25,347 nucleotides of DNA from an uncultured Bacilli bacterium (GTDB lineage Bacteria > Bacillota_I > Bacilli_A > RF39 > UBA660), in assembly GCA_934096015.1 (NCBI GenBank), contig CAKOLD010000013.1, positions 1 through 25,347 of the forward strand. Direction: 5' to 3'. This document shows positions 15,164-22,547 of the stretch, one piece after another. A program made the translations under genes and the position numbers. Every line of letters begins with the position of its first letter. Positions within the stretch are counted from its first letter, which is position 1. The notes beneath the pieces were generated by a model, which saw nothing but the letters and a program-made list of their open reading frames with translations, ran no database searches and had not been told where the DNA came from.

Positions 15164-16849
15164 ATGAAATTTAATGAGATTTTAAAAAAATATATATTGG
15201 AAATAAGTTGTAGTTCTAAAGAATTATCAAAGGAATCTAATTTATCAGAGTCTGTAATTAGTAGATATAAAAATGGTACTAGGATACCAAATGATGCTGC
15301 TTTGGAAAAATTAAGTAAAGGTTTGGCAAATTTATCAGAAAACTATAAAGCTGAAGAAATTTTAAATGATTTTTATAATTCTGATAATGTTTCAAAAATA
15401 GATTTTGAATTAGTTATGGAAAACATTAATCTATTAATTAAAACTTTTAGTATTAATGCCAATGTTTTAGCAAAATATTTAAATTATGATGCTTCCTATT
15501 TATCAAGAATAAGGAGGGGAAACAGAATTCCTTCGAATAAGGAAGAATTTATTGACGCTTGTGCTGATTTTATTGATAAAAAATATAATAATGAAAAATA
15601 TGTAGAAACATTAAAAACTTTAATAAATATAGATAGCATTACTAAAAATGATATTAAAAATTATATTTTAAATAACAAAGTTAAAACTATTTCAGATATT
15701 AATGATTTTTTAAAAAAAATGGATGATTTTGATCTAAATGATTTTATTAAATCTATAAAATTTGATGAATTAAGAATTCCTTCTTTACCTTTTTATCATG
15801 TTAAGAGTAAAAATTATTATGGATTAGAAGAGATGAAAAAAGCTGAATTAGATTTTTTTAAAGCAACAGTTTTATCTAAATCTAATGAAGATATATTTAT
15901 GTGCAGTGATATGCCAATGGAAGATATGGCAGAAGATAAGGATTTTGGAAAAAAATGGATGTTTGCTGTTGCATTATCTTTGAAAAAAGGACTTCATCTT
16001 AATATAATACATAATTTAGATAGACCATTTAAAGAAATGATGTTAGGGTTAGAGAGTTGGATTCCAATTTACATGACGGGTCAAGTATCACCATATTATT
16101 TTAAAGAAGTTAAAAACAACGTTTTTCAACATTTAAATTATGTTTCCGGTTGTGCTGCATTGTGTGGTGAATGTATAACTGGAAATCACGATTCAGGAAA
16201 GTATTATTTAACTGGGGCCTCTAATGAACTTGTTTATTATAAAAATAAGGTGAATTTGATTTTAAAAAAAGCCTGTTCTCTAATGGATATTTATACTATT
16301 AATGAAAAAAATAATTTTTGGGCATTTTTAAGTGAAGAGAAAAAAAACAAAGGTGATCGAGAACGTTATTTGCATTCTTTACCTTTATTTACTATTAGTG
16401 ACGAATTGTTATTGGAAGTATTGAATCATAATAATGTTGATGATCTAGATATTGAGGAAATTTTAAAATATAAAAACGATGAGTTAAAAAGAATGGAAAA
16501 TATTTTAGATAAAAATAATATTACTGATTATATTCCTATGTTTGAAAATAATGATGCTTTTGATTGTTATCTAGCTTTGGAAAATATGTTTTATTCTAAA
16601 AAAATAAAATATTCTTATGAAGAATATCAAAAACATTTAATTTTAACAAAAAAATATGCTAAAAATAGTAATAATTATAATATTTTATTCAGCAAAAAGA
16701 GAACTTTTAAAAATATAAAAATTTCAATATTAAAAGATAAATATGTTATTCTATCAAAAAGTAATAATCCTAATGTACATTTTGTTATAAATCATCCTAG
16801 ACTTGTTGATTCTATAAGTAATTTTTATCCTATTTATGATGATTGTTAA
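15164..16849 (+). CDS. Transcriptional regulator with two XRE-type HTH domains and large unknown C-terminal region
   Basis: The product is 561 residues from ATG 15164 (GGTGA SD with a 6-nt spacer; the ATG at 15158 overlaps the SD). Two lambda-repressor-like HTH domains lie in tandem: SSKELSKESNLSESVISRYK with NGTRIPN (about 15-48), and ANVLAKYLNYDASYLSRIRR with GNRIPS (about 98-127). The remaining 400 residues match no domain I can name. They include MPMEDMAEDKDFGKKWMFA, then LHLNIIHNLDRPFKEMMLGL and WIPIYMTGQVSPYYFK, a conserved-looking block with two His, and CAALCGECITGNHDSGKYY. This is probably a sensor or effector domain. The gene is divergent from the zinc-ribbon/PrsW operon, which may be a target. 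Confidence 0.85.
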   Translation: MKFNEILKKYILEISCSSKELSKESNLSESVISRYKNGTRIPNDAALEKLSKGLANLSENYKAEEILNDFYNSDNVSKIDFELVMENINLLIKTFSINANVLAKYLNYDASYLSRIRRGNRIPSNKEEFIDACADFIDKKYNNEKYVETLKTLINIDSITKNDIKNYILNNKVKTISDINDFLKKMDDFDLNDFIKSIKFDELRIPSLPFYHVKSKNYYGLEEMKKAELDFFKATVLSKSNEDIFMCSDMPMEDMAEDKDFGKKWMFAVALSLKKGLHLNIIHNLDRPFKEMMLGLESWIPIYMTGQVSPYYFKEVKNNVFQHLNYVSGCAALCGECITGNHDSGKYYLTGASNELVYYKNKVNLILKKACSLMDIYTINEKNNFWAFLSEEKKNKGDRERYLHSLPLFTISDELLLEVLNHNNVDDLDIEEILKYKNDELKRMENILDKNNITDYIPMFENNDAFDCYLALENMFYSKKIKYSYEEYQKHLILTKKYAKNSNNYNILFSKKRTFKNIKISILKDKYVILSKSNNPNVHFVINHPRLVDSISNFYPIYDDC

Positions 16850-16932
16850 AAAAAGCTTTATGATTCGTAATTAATCTATGAAATGCACTCTTTAGAGCAA
16901 ACATCAAATAAAAGATAATTAAAAATTATGAT

Positions 16933-16963
16933 AAAATACACTTTCGAAAGGATGTGTATTTTT
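16933..16963 (+). terminator. Possible terminator of the double-HTH gene
   Basis: Stem AAAATACAC / GTGTATTTT (9 bp) with a 12-nt loop that holds the palindrome TTTCGAAA; the 3' arm ends in TTTTT. It lies 84 nt after the stop codon, so it could instead belong to the decayed unit that follows. Confidence 0.45.
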
Positions 16964-17002
16964 CTATGGAAAAAAGGTAAAAAATGCATTCATTATTCCT
17001 AG

Positions 17003-17166
17003 TTTAAAATTAGAAAAAGAAATGGTTTTTTTTCAAGCACAGTTAGAAAATGGAAATATAAAGCTAATCATGAGAAATTAATAAAAGTTTATAAAAAGGA
17101 ATATAAAAGTAAGAATTAACAAAAGAAGATTATAAAGAAAAATATGGAATAATAAAAAAAGACTAA
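17003..17166 (+). pseudogene. Decayed gene fragment, HTH-like, with internal frameshift
   Basis: No intact gene fits here, but the plus strand keeps protein-like pieces in shifted frames. One reads RKRNGFFSSTVRKWKYKANH then EKLIKVYKKEYKSKN and stops at 17119. A second, one frame away from 17113, reads ELTKEDYKEKYGIIKKD and stops at 17166, and would continue it after one frameshift. SSTVRKWKYK resembles the recognition helix of HTH domains in transposases or recombinases. A third frame (16983-17081) also lacks stops, reading FIIPSLKLEKEMVFFQ. There is no start codon with an SD. I read it as a gene relic, with weak support for an IS or recombinase origin. Confidence 0.35.
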
Positions 17167-17173
17167 AACTTCC

Positions 17174-17386
17174 TCAAAACACATATAGATATCGTAGAAT
17201 TGTGGAAGGCTTAGTTTTTTTTATTATGTATATAGAGTTTTCTAGTACAAGCGAATTTTTTAAGAGTTTTTGCCAATTAATAATTTTAATTTTTTCTTCT
17301 TTTGTTAAATTAGTAGAATTGTACTCATTTTTTAAAAGTTCGTTCGTATTAAATAAAACTCCATCACAATCTATGTATATTTGCAT
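17174..17386 (-). pseudogene. Truncated HAD-family phosphatase N-terminus
   Basis: The 70-residue reading frame starts MQIYIDCDGVLFNTNELL, where DxDGV is HAD motif I (nucleophile D7, acid D9). The sequence then loses family character and ends after TKPSTILRYLYVF; HAD motifs II-IV are absent. Family members with this start are usually about 170-200 residues, so this is a 3'-truncated gene. The start is still good: ATG 17386 has an AAAGGAG SD and a TATAAT about 20 nt upstream, so a short peptide may still be made. The missing 3' part should lie where the decayed fragment at 17003-17166 now sits, suggesting a deletion or insertion junction near 17170. Confidence 0.65.
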
Positions 17387-17430
17387 CTATTCTCCTTTAA
17401 CATTATAATACTATTAATTATATATTTTTG

Positions 17431-17462
17431 TAAATAAAATAACAGTAGATCATTCTACTGTT
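17431..17462 (-). terminator. Terminator of glmS, with the TGA stop codon in the loop
   Basis: Minus-strand stem AACAGTAGA / TCTACTGTT (9 bp, 17462-17441) closed by a 4-nt loop ATGA, then ATTTTATTT. The glmS stop TGA (17452-17450) lies across the loop edge, and the Thr-Val-Glu codons make up the 5' arm. Confidence 0.8.
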
Positions 17463-19267
17463 ACCGATTTGGCAAGGTTTCTTGGTTGATCAATATCTTC
17501 ACCTCGTAGTTTAGCTATTTCATAGGATAATAGTTGAAACGTTGGTGCTATAATTAATGGTTCTGTAAATTGATTTTGATTTTTTACAACAATAATTCGA
17601 TTACATAAATCTTTAAAATGATTGTTAAATATTTCTGCCGTAGTTATTAAAGTTACTGTTGCTTTTCTTGCTATAGTTTCTTTTATATTACTAATTGTTT
17701 TTTCCGAAATAGATTTATCTGTTATTATAGAAATTACTTCAGTGTTTTTTTCTATTAAAGAAATAGTTCCGTGTTTTAATTCGCCTGCTTGATATGCTTC
17801 TGCATGCATATATGATATTTCCTTTAATTTTAATGAAGCTTCCATACATAAAGAGGCATCTATTTTTCTGCCTATAAAGAAAATGGCTTTTTTCTTATAT
17901 ATTTTTTTAGCAATTTCTTGATATTTTTCTCTATCTTTAATTACTTCATTGATTACTAAATCTAATTCTTTATAATCTTTTATTATTTTAGATATTTCTT
18001 TTTTAGATAGTAATTTTTTTCTTATAGAGGTTGCAAATGCTAAAAGTGAAAGGACTAGAACTTGAATACTATATGCTTTAGTTGTTGCTACAGCTATTTC
18101 GTATCCAGCATTTAAATATATTACTTTATCAACTTCTCTGGCAATTGAACTACCGACTACGTTAATTATTCCCAAAGTTTTTATACCGTGTTCTTTTGCT
18201 AACCTAAGAGCTGCTAAAGTGTCAGCAGTTTCTCCTGATTGCGATATTAAAATCACTAGAGTTTTACTATCAAAAAAGTGTTTTTTGTATCTGTATTCAC
18301 TGGCTACATAAACATTGACTTCAATATCTGCGTATTCTTCTAATAAATCTTTTCCGACTAAACCGGCATGATAAGCACTTCCACAAGCTACTATTTCAAT
18401 TTTATTATATTTTGTTAAATCAGGAAAATTTTTTAATAAACATTTTTCATCATATGCATACATATTAATAAAATTTTTAACTAATTCAGGTTCATCGTAA
18501 ATCTCTTTTAACATATAGTGTTCGAATCCGTTTTTTAATGCCATTTCTTGACTTCCAGCAAATTCTTTTATTTGAAATTTTACTTTATTCAAATTTTTAT
18601 CATATATTTGAATATCATTGTTTTTTAGTACGGCAATTTGTTCTTGATCTAATAATATATATTTATTGGTTTCTTTTAATATTGCTGGAACATCACTAGC
18701 AATATAACTAGCGTTATTTGAAGTCGCAACTATTAAAGGACTGTCTTTTCTGGTTGCATATAGTGTATCTAATTCGTCATCAAAAATAATTCCTAATGCA
18801 AAACTTCCTCTTACTATTTTTTGGAATTCTTGAATAGCTTTTAATTTATCCTTGTATTCTTCATATAATTTATTTAATAAACCACATGCAACTTCAGAAT
18901 CTGTGTCTGAATTAAATTTATATCCTAGTAATTCTAAATCTTTTTTTATTTCAGCATAATTTTCAATTATTCCATTATGTACGATTGTAACATTTTTTAC
19001 TTTATGGGGATGGGAATTTACATCATTAGGTTCTCCATGTGTAGCCCATCTGGTGTGCCCAATCCCAATAAACGATTCATTTTTATTGGTAATATTATTT
19101 TCTAAATTTTTTATTTTTCCTGAAGATTTGATTATATCTATTTTATTATTTTCAGCAACAGCGATTCCTGCTGAATCATAACCTCTATATTCTAGGGATT
19201 TTAAACCATTAATTATTACATTGATTGCTCTTTTTTCCTTACCTATATAACCTATTATTCCACACAT
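17450..19267 (-). CDS. glmS: Glutamine-fructose-6-phosphate aminotransferase (isomerizing)
   Basis: Makes glucosamine-6-phosphate from fructose-6-phosphate and glutamine, the first step towards UDP-GlcNAc and peptidoglycan. The 605-residue product starts MCGIIGYIGKEKRAINVIIN, with C2 as the Ntn glutaminase nucleophile, then YRGYDSAGIAV, GIGHTRWATHGEP and NSHPHK. Two SIS domains follow, with ACGSAYHAG and LISQSGETADT in the first and FIGRKIDASLCMEASLKLKE and HAEAYQAGELKHGTI in the second. The standard C-terminus NLAKSVTVE ends at a TGA codon, direct evidence that UGA means stop here. ATG 19267 has an AAGGAG SD. A glmS ribozyme lies about 70 nt upstream. Confidence 0.98.
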   Translation of the reverse strand: MCGIIGYIGKEKRAINVIINGLKSLEYRGYDSAGIAVAENNKIDIIKSSGKIKNLENNITNKNESFIGIGHTRWATHGEPNDVNSHPHKVKNVTIVHNGIIENYAEIKKDLELLGYKFNSDTDSEVACGLLNKLYEEYKDKLKAIQEFQKIVRGSFALGIIFDDELDTLYATRKDSPLIVATSNNASYIASDVPAILKETNKYILLDQEQIAVLKNNDIQIYDKNLNKVKFQIKEFAGSQEMALKNGFEHYMLKEIYDEPELVKNFINMYAYDEKCLLKNFPDLTKYNKIEIVACGSAYHAGLVGKDLLEEYADIEVNVYVASEYRYKKHFFDSKTLVILISQSGETADTLAALRLAKEHGIKTLGIINVVGSSIAREVDKVIYLNAGYEIAVATTKAYSIQVLVLSLLAFATSIRKKLLSKKEISKIIKDYKELDLVINEVIKDREKYQEIAKKIYKKKAIFFIGRKIDASLCMEASLKLKEISYMHAEAYQAGELKHGTISLIEKNTEVISIITDKSISEKTISNIKETIARKATVTLITTAEIFNNHFKDLCNRIIVVKNQNQFTEPLIIAPTFQLLSYEIAKLRGEDIDQPRNLAKSVTVE

Positions 19268-19339
19268 AAATAAACTCCTTATATAAGTAAATGATATATA
19301 TTTTGTTATAATATTGATTTTATTTTTTGTTATATATCT

Positions 19340-19420
19340 ATCGAGTTTTAACCCGTAGTAGCATCCGCCGAAATTTCGATAACTACTAACCTCGTCAACT
19401 ATTTAAAGTTCTGGCGCTCA
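19340..19420 (-). ncRNA. glmS: glmS ribozyme (GlcN6P-activated self-cleaving leader)
   Basis: The minus strand carries the conserved glmS core: A then GCGCCAGAAC at the cleavage site (between 19418 and 19417), AGTTGACGAGG, then TATCGAAATTTCGGCGGATG. P1 (AACT / AGTT), P3 (TAGTAG / CTACTA) and a distal hairpin GGGTT-AA-AACTC can all be drawn, and GCGCC can pair with GGCG in the P2 pseudoknot. In Bacillota, glucosamine-6-phosphate acts as cofactor, the mRNA cuts itself and is degraded, giving feedback control of glmS (established). The end points are approximate. Confidence 0.95.
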
Positions 19421-19465
19421 TTATAAAATTTTACCTCCATTATTTTATAACTATTTTAAGTATAT

Positions 19466-19493
19466 AAAAAAAATAGAGTTTTGTCTATTTTTT
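19466..19493 (-). terminator. Terminator of the small Cys-containing reading frame
   Basis: Minus-strand stem AAAAAATAGA / TCTATTTTTT with a 6-nt loop, ending in a run of eight T. The TAG stop of the mini-ORF lies inside the 5' arm. It separates that unit from the glmS transcript. Confidence 0.7.
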
Positions 19494-19571
19494 ATTAATT
19501 TTAACTAATTCCCAAGATTGATAGTACGGAATTTGTGTACCACAATAACTACAATTTTTTTGAGTTAAATC
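19485..19571 (-). pseudogene. Small Cys-containing reading frame without a start codon
   Basis: The minus strand reads DLTQKNCSYCGTQIPYYQSW then ELVKINKK and stops at TAG. CSYCG resembles half of a zinc ribbon. A TATAAT (19597-19592) and a GGAGG SD (19583-19579) precede it, and a terminator overlaps its stop, so it has the frame of a complete expression unit. However, the only start near the SD (TTG 19573) reads TTG-ATT-TAA, and the Cys frame has no ATG, GTG or TTG. One missing or extra base would fix it. It is either a freshly broken small gene, a fragment, or a recoded one. Confidence 0.4.
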
Positions 19572-19610
19572 AAGAGAGCCTCCATTTTTTTATTATAATA
19601 TTTATTATAT

Positions 19611-19636
19611 AAAAAAATTAGATTTTCATCTAATTT
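19611..19636 (-). terminator. Terminator of the ttcA-like gene, with the TGA stop codon in the loop
   Basis: Minus-strand stem AAATTAGAT / ATCTAATTT (9 bp) around a GAAA tetraloop, followed by TTTT, a very strong intrinsic terminator. The stop TGA (19628-19626) spans the end of the 5' arm and the loop. Confidence 0.85.
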
Positions 19637-20456
19637 CATAATCGTTTAAAAAACTTTTATATTCTCCGTCAAGTTTAGTACCTAAAACACAGTTTAAATT
19701 TACATTGTCTAAAGATTTAAAAATGTTATAGTCAATCTCTTTATTTATTTTTCTAAGTTTCTTTATTAATTCTTTCATTTCTTTTCTTTTACTAGTTCCG
19801 TCATTTATTAGAGAACAACCTTCAGTAAATCTGCACGCACAGTTTATAAAAGTTAATTCATTAAATTTTTTCCAAGAAATAATAGCATCTTCTTTTACTA
19901 AGTATAATGGTCTAATTAATTCTAAACCTTCATAGTTATCTGAGTGTAATTTTGGCATCATAGTTTTAATTTCTGCTCCATAAAACATTGATAAGAGTGT
20001 GGTTTCTATTACGTCATCAAAATGATGACCTAAAGCAATTTTATTACAACCGAGTTCTTTAGCTTTATTATATAAGTAGCCTCTTCTCATTTTGGCACAT
20101 AAATAACAAGGACTTTTGGATTCAATATTCGCTACTACATCAAAAATATCACTATTAAATATTTCTATGGGAATGTTTAAAGTTTTGGCATTATCAACAA
20201 TAAAATCACGATTATATTCGTTATATCCAGGATCCATTACTACATATTTTGCATTAAAATTAATTTTTCCGTGTCTTTTTAATTCTTGAATACATTTTGC
20301 TAAAAGAAAAGAATCTTTTCCTCCACTTATACAAACCATAATGTTATCATTTTCTTTTATTAATTCATAATCTTTTACAACTTTTACAAATTTACTCCAA
20401 ATTTCTTTACGGTATTTTTTAATTATACTTCTTTCAATTTCTTTATATTTTTCCAT
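19626..20456 (-). CDS. TtcA-family tRNA thiolase (PP-loop ATPase)
   Basis: Resembles TtcA, which adenylates C32 of certain tRNAs and replaces its oxygen with sulfur. The 276-residue product (ATG 20456, SD AAGGAG with a 10-nt spacer) has the PP-loop SGGKDS at 44-49, the CYLC pair C117/C120, a third cluster Cys in INCACRF (C206 or C208), and GHHFDDVIETTLLSMFYG matching the TtcA block. These Cys would hold a 4Fe-4S cluster in the TtcA group (family knowledge). The TTG at 20486 upstream lacks support. The start overlaps the end of the cysteine desulfurase gene, which likely supplies the sulfur. Its exact tRNA target is not known. Confidence 0.85.
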   Translation of the reverse strand: MEKYKEIERSIIKKYRKEIWSKFVKVVKDYELIKENDNIMVCISGGKDSFLLAKCIQELKRHGKINFNAKYVVMDPGYNEYNRDFIVDNAKTLNIPIEIFNSDIFDVVANIESKSPCYLCAKMRRGYLYNKAKELGCNKIALGHHFDDVIETTLLSMFYGAEIKTMMPKLHSDNYEGLELIRPLYLVKEDAIISWKKFNELTFINCACRFTEGCSLINDGTSKRKEMKELIKKLRKINKEIDYNIFKSLDNVNLNCVLGTKLDGEYKSFLNDYEIR

Positions 20457-21576
20457 TATTTTGATACTCCTTATATATACTATCAAAAACTTCTAAAAAT
20501 GTAGTTATTTCATTTTCTGTAGTTAAGTGAGATAAACTAATTCTTAGAGATGATGTTGATAAGCCTTTATCTTTTGTTAAAGCATATACTAATTTAGATG
20601 GTGTTTCTATTGGGCAACAGGATGTTTTTGTAGAAACATAGATTTCTTGTTCTTCTAGTTTTTTTTGTAAATCTAATGATCTAACACCTTTTAAACTAAT
20701 ATTTATAGTATTAGGAATAGAATTGTTAGTTGAATTTATTTTAATATTCTTATAAGATTTTAATTTTTCTATTATTTTTTCATTAATTTTTTTTATAAAA
20801 TTTGTTCTTGTTTCTAAATTATCCATAGCTTTTTTTAGTGCAAGTGAAGTGGATGCTATAAGAGCTAAACATGGAGTTCCACTTCTATAAATACTAGTGG
20901 ATTTTCCACCATCTATTTGAGGTTTTAAACTTATGTTACTTTTTTTTATTAAAATACCAATTCCATTCAAACCATAAAATTTGTGGGGAGCTATTGTTAC
21001 TAAATCGACATTCCCGAAATCTATTGCTACTTTTCCTATAGCTTGAGAAGCATCTGTGTGAAAGATACAATTTGGGTAGTTTCTGATGATATGGGCAATT
21101 TCTTCTATGGGCTGCTTTAATCCGATTTCACTGTCTACAGATGTGATACTTACTAAAATCGTTTCATCTCTTAGCATAGTTTTTAATGCTTTAATATCTA
21201 TTATTCCTGTGTTATCAATGGGAATTAATTCAACTTCAAAACCTTGCTCTTGCATAGCTGTTGCACTTGATATGATAGAATTGTGTTCCAAACTACTTAT
21301 TAAAATATGTTTCCCTCTATTTTTATATCTTTCACATACTCCTTTAATTGCCAAATTATTAGATTCGCTGGCTCCACTTGTATAAATTATTTCTTGTGGT
21401 AAAACATTTAAATACTCGGAAATAGATTTAGTTGCTTCGTCTATAATATTTTTACTTTCTAATCCTAATTTGTGAGAAGAGTTAGGGTTAGCAAAATATT
21501 TTTCTGTAGTTTTATAGAATAAATTTAGTACTTCTTCATCTACTGGAGTAGCTGCCGCATAATCTAAATAAATCAT
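20443..21576 (-). CDS. Cysteine desulfurase, NifS/IscS-like (class V aminotransferase fold)
   Basis: PLP enzyme that takes sulfur from cysteine and passes it as persulfide. The 377-residue product starts MIYLDYAAATPVDEEVLNLF and has YTSGASESNNLAIKG, the His stacking on PLP in SLEHNSI (H98), FHTDASQA, the PLP Lys K199 in APHKFYGLNG and a catalytic Cys in STKTSCCPIE (C320 or C321). Two spots differ from textbook IscS: the usual V-N-N-E-x-G is SVDSEIG, and the sequence after RSGT is PCLAL rather than the N/L-xP form. ATG 21576 has a GAGGA SD; the ATG at 21609 does not. Operon with the TtcA-like gene (14-nt overlap). No IscU or SufU scaffold is present here. Confidence 0.9.
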   Translation of the reverse strand: MIYLDYAAATPVDEEVLNLFYKTTEKYFANPNSSHKLGLESKNIIDEATKSISEYLNVLPQEIIYTSGASESNNLAIKGVCERYKNRGKHILISSLEHNSIISSATAMQEQGFEVELIPIDNTGIIDIKALKTMLRDETILVSITSVDSEIGLKQPIEEIAHIIRNYPNCIFHTDASQAIGKVAIDFGNVDLVTIAPHKFYGLNGIGILIKKSNISLKPQIDGGKSTSIYRSGTPCLALIASTSLALKKAMDNLETRTNFIKKINEKIIEKLKSYKNIKINSTNNSIPNTINISLKGVRSLDLQKKLEEQEIYVSTKTSCCPIETPSKLVYALTKDKGLSTSSLRISLSHLTTENEITTFLEVFDSIYKEYQNNGKI

Positions 21577-21630
21577 ATTCTTCCTCTTTTCTCTTTGATA
21601 TAATATCATAAATTATTATAAATTAATATA

Positions 21631-21658
21631 TTAAAAAATCTATCTAACTAGATAGATT
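21631..21658 (-). terminator. Hairpin with T-tract downstream of the XRE-TM gene region
   Basis: Minus-strand stem AATCTATCTA / TAGATAGATT (10 bp with a 2-nt gap, or 8 bp with a 6-nt loop), then TTTTTT. Good intrinsic terminator. It probably ends transcription from the membrane-bound XRE gene about 250 nt upstream, after passing over a decayed ORF. Confidence 0.65.
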
Positions 21659-21748
21659 AAATATTAAATAACTTAAAGATAATAATTATATAAAAAAATT
21701 TGATTAATTAATTTATTGTCCTATTAAACTAAAAATTCTTTTGTTAGT

Positions 21749-21904
21749 TTAACATTTTTTTATTAAATACACTTTTGTTTTTATGGGTCTTTGTATCCCT
21801 TGTCTATTTTTGGCAATCCCATATTTAGTTTTCCTTTTATTTATAGAAAATAGTTCTTTTTCATGTTTATTAAAAAAATTTATATGATGACTTTTGGTAG
21901 TAAA
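21749..21904 (-). pseudogene. Open but start-less reading frame, probable gene remnant
   Basis: A 51-codon minus-strand frame begins right after a stop next to the XRE-TM gene and reads FTTKSHHINFFNKHEKELFS, then INKRKTKYGIAKNRQGIQRP and IKTKVYLIKKC. It is Lys/Arg-rich and protein-like, unlike random AT DNA, but has no ATG with an SD and I do not recognise it. I read it as the tail of a lost gene. The rest of the 331-nt gap between the cysteine desulfurase start and the XRE gene holds only the terminator hairpin at 21631-21658. Confidence 0.3.
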
Positions 21905-21907
21905 CTA

Positions 21908-22423
21908 TTAACTTAGAGTCTTTCTTTTTTCAATAATAATTCCAATTATTGAGATGATCAATAAGATTGGGGCTACTCTAATAAATGTCCATTCAAAAGC
22001 ATGAACGATTACTCCCATTACAGCAGTTTCTGGATTATTATAATTCCAATTTAAATATGGACTATTTAAAAATAAGAAAAGTATAAAAGTTAAAACTATA
22101 ATTATATTTGCTATTATTAATAAACTTAAGTTTTTCTTTCTTTTTGATTTTATTTGTTGATAAAGTTGTCTATTAATTAATTCTAGCTTTTCAGAAATAA
22201 TTTTTAGTTCATTATTTTCTACTTCTGTTATAGTTTGTCCTAGAAGTGTACTTACTGAAGTATCCAAAGCTTCTGAAATGGAAACTAACATTTCTGCATC
22301 GGGAACAGATAATCCTTGTTCCCATTTTGATATGGTTTGTCTCACAACGTTTAGTTTAATGCTTAATTCTTCTTGAGAAAGTCCCTTTTGTTTTCGTAAT
22401 ATTTTAATATTTTCTTTTAACAT
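21908..22423 (-). CDS. XRE-family regulator with C-terminal membrane segments
   Basis: The 171-residue product has an N-terminal HTH_3 domain (about 1-60: MLKENIKILRKQKGLSQEEL, then VVRQTISKWEQGLSVPDAEM) and a short coiled linker (about 68-95). Two TM helices (about 98-118 and 140-165) follow, separated by a short loop with NSPYLNWNYNNPETAVMG. Such membrane-tethered XRE proteins are common in Bacillota and may sense envelope signals. ATG 22423 has a GGAG SD. The promoter carries an inverted repeat between -35 and -10, suggesting autoregulation. It is divergent from a secreted-protein gene about 120 nt away, its most likely target. Confidence 0.88.
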   Translation of the reverse strand: MLKENIKILRKQKGLSQEELSIKLNVVRQTISKWEQGLSVPDAEMLVSISEALDTSVSTLLGQTITEVENNELKIISEKLELINRQLYQQIKSKRKKNLSLLIIANIIIVLTFILFLFLNSPYLNWNYNNPETAVMGVIVHAFEWTFIRVAPILLIISIIGIIIEKRKTLS

Positions 22424-22452
22424 TTATTGTTCTCCTTTCATAAAATAATTTT

Positions 22453-22480
22453 ATTATAAATTACTTGTTGCTACAAGCAA
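22453..22480 (-). promoter_or_regulatory. Promoter and candidate operator of the XRE-TM gene
   Basis: Minus strand: -35 TTGCTT (22480-22475), 16-nt spacer, -10 TATAAT (22458-22453). The inverted repeat CTTGT-TGCT-ACAAG (22464-22477) overlaps the -35 and spacer, a typical place for an autorepressor site. Confidence 0.55.
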
Positions 22481-22547
22481 TGTTTTTTAACAAATAAAAT
22501 TAACTTTAATATTTATTATGATATGCTATTGGTGTATGGAGGAACTT

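Noticed and set aside
21784..21888. Plus-strand 34-residue hydrophobic frame (MGLCIPCLFLAIPYLVFLLF and on)
   Set aside because: It has no SD and is the complement of the Lys-rich minus-strand remnant, which explains its hydrophobic look.
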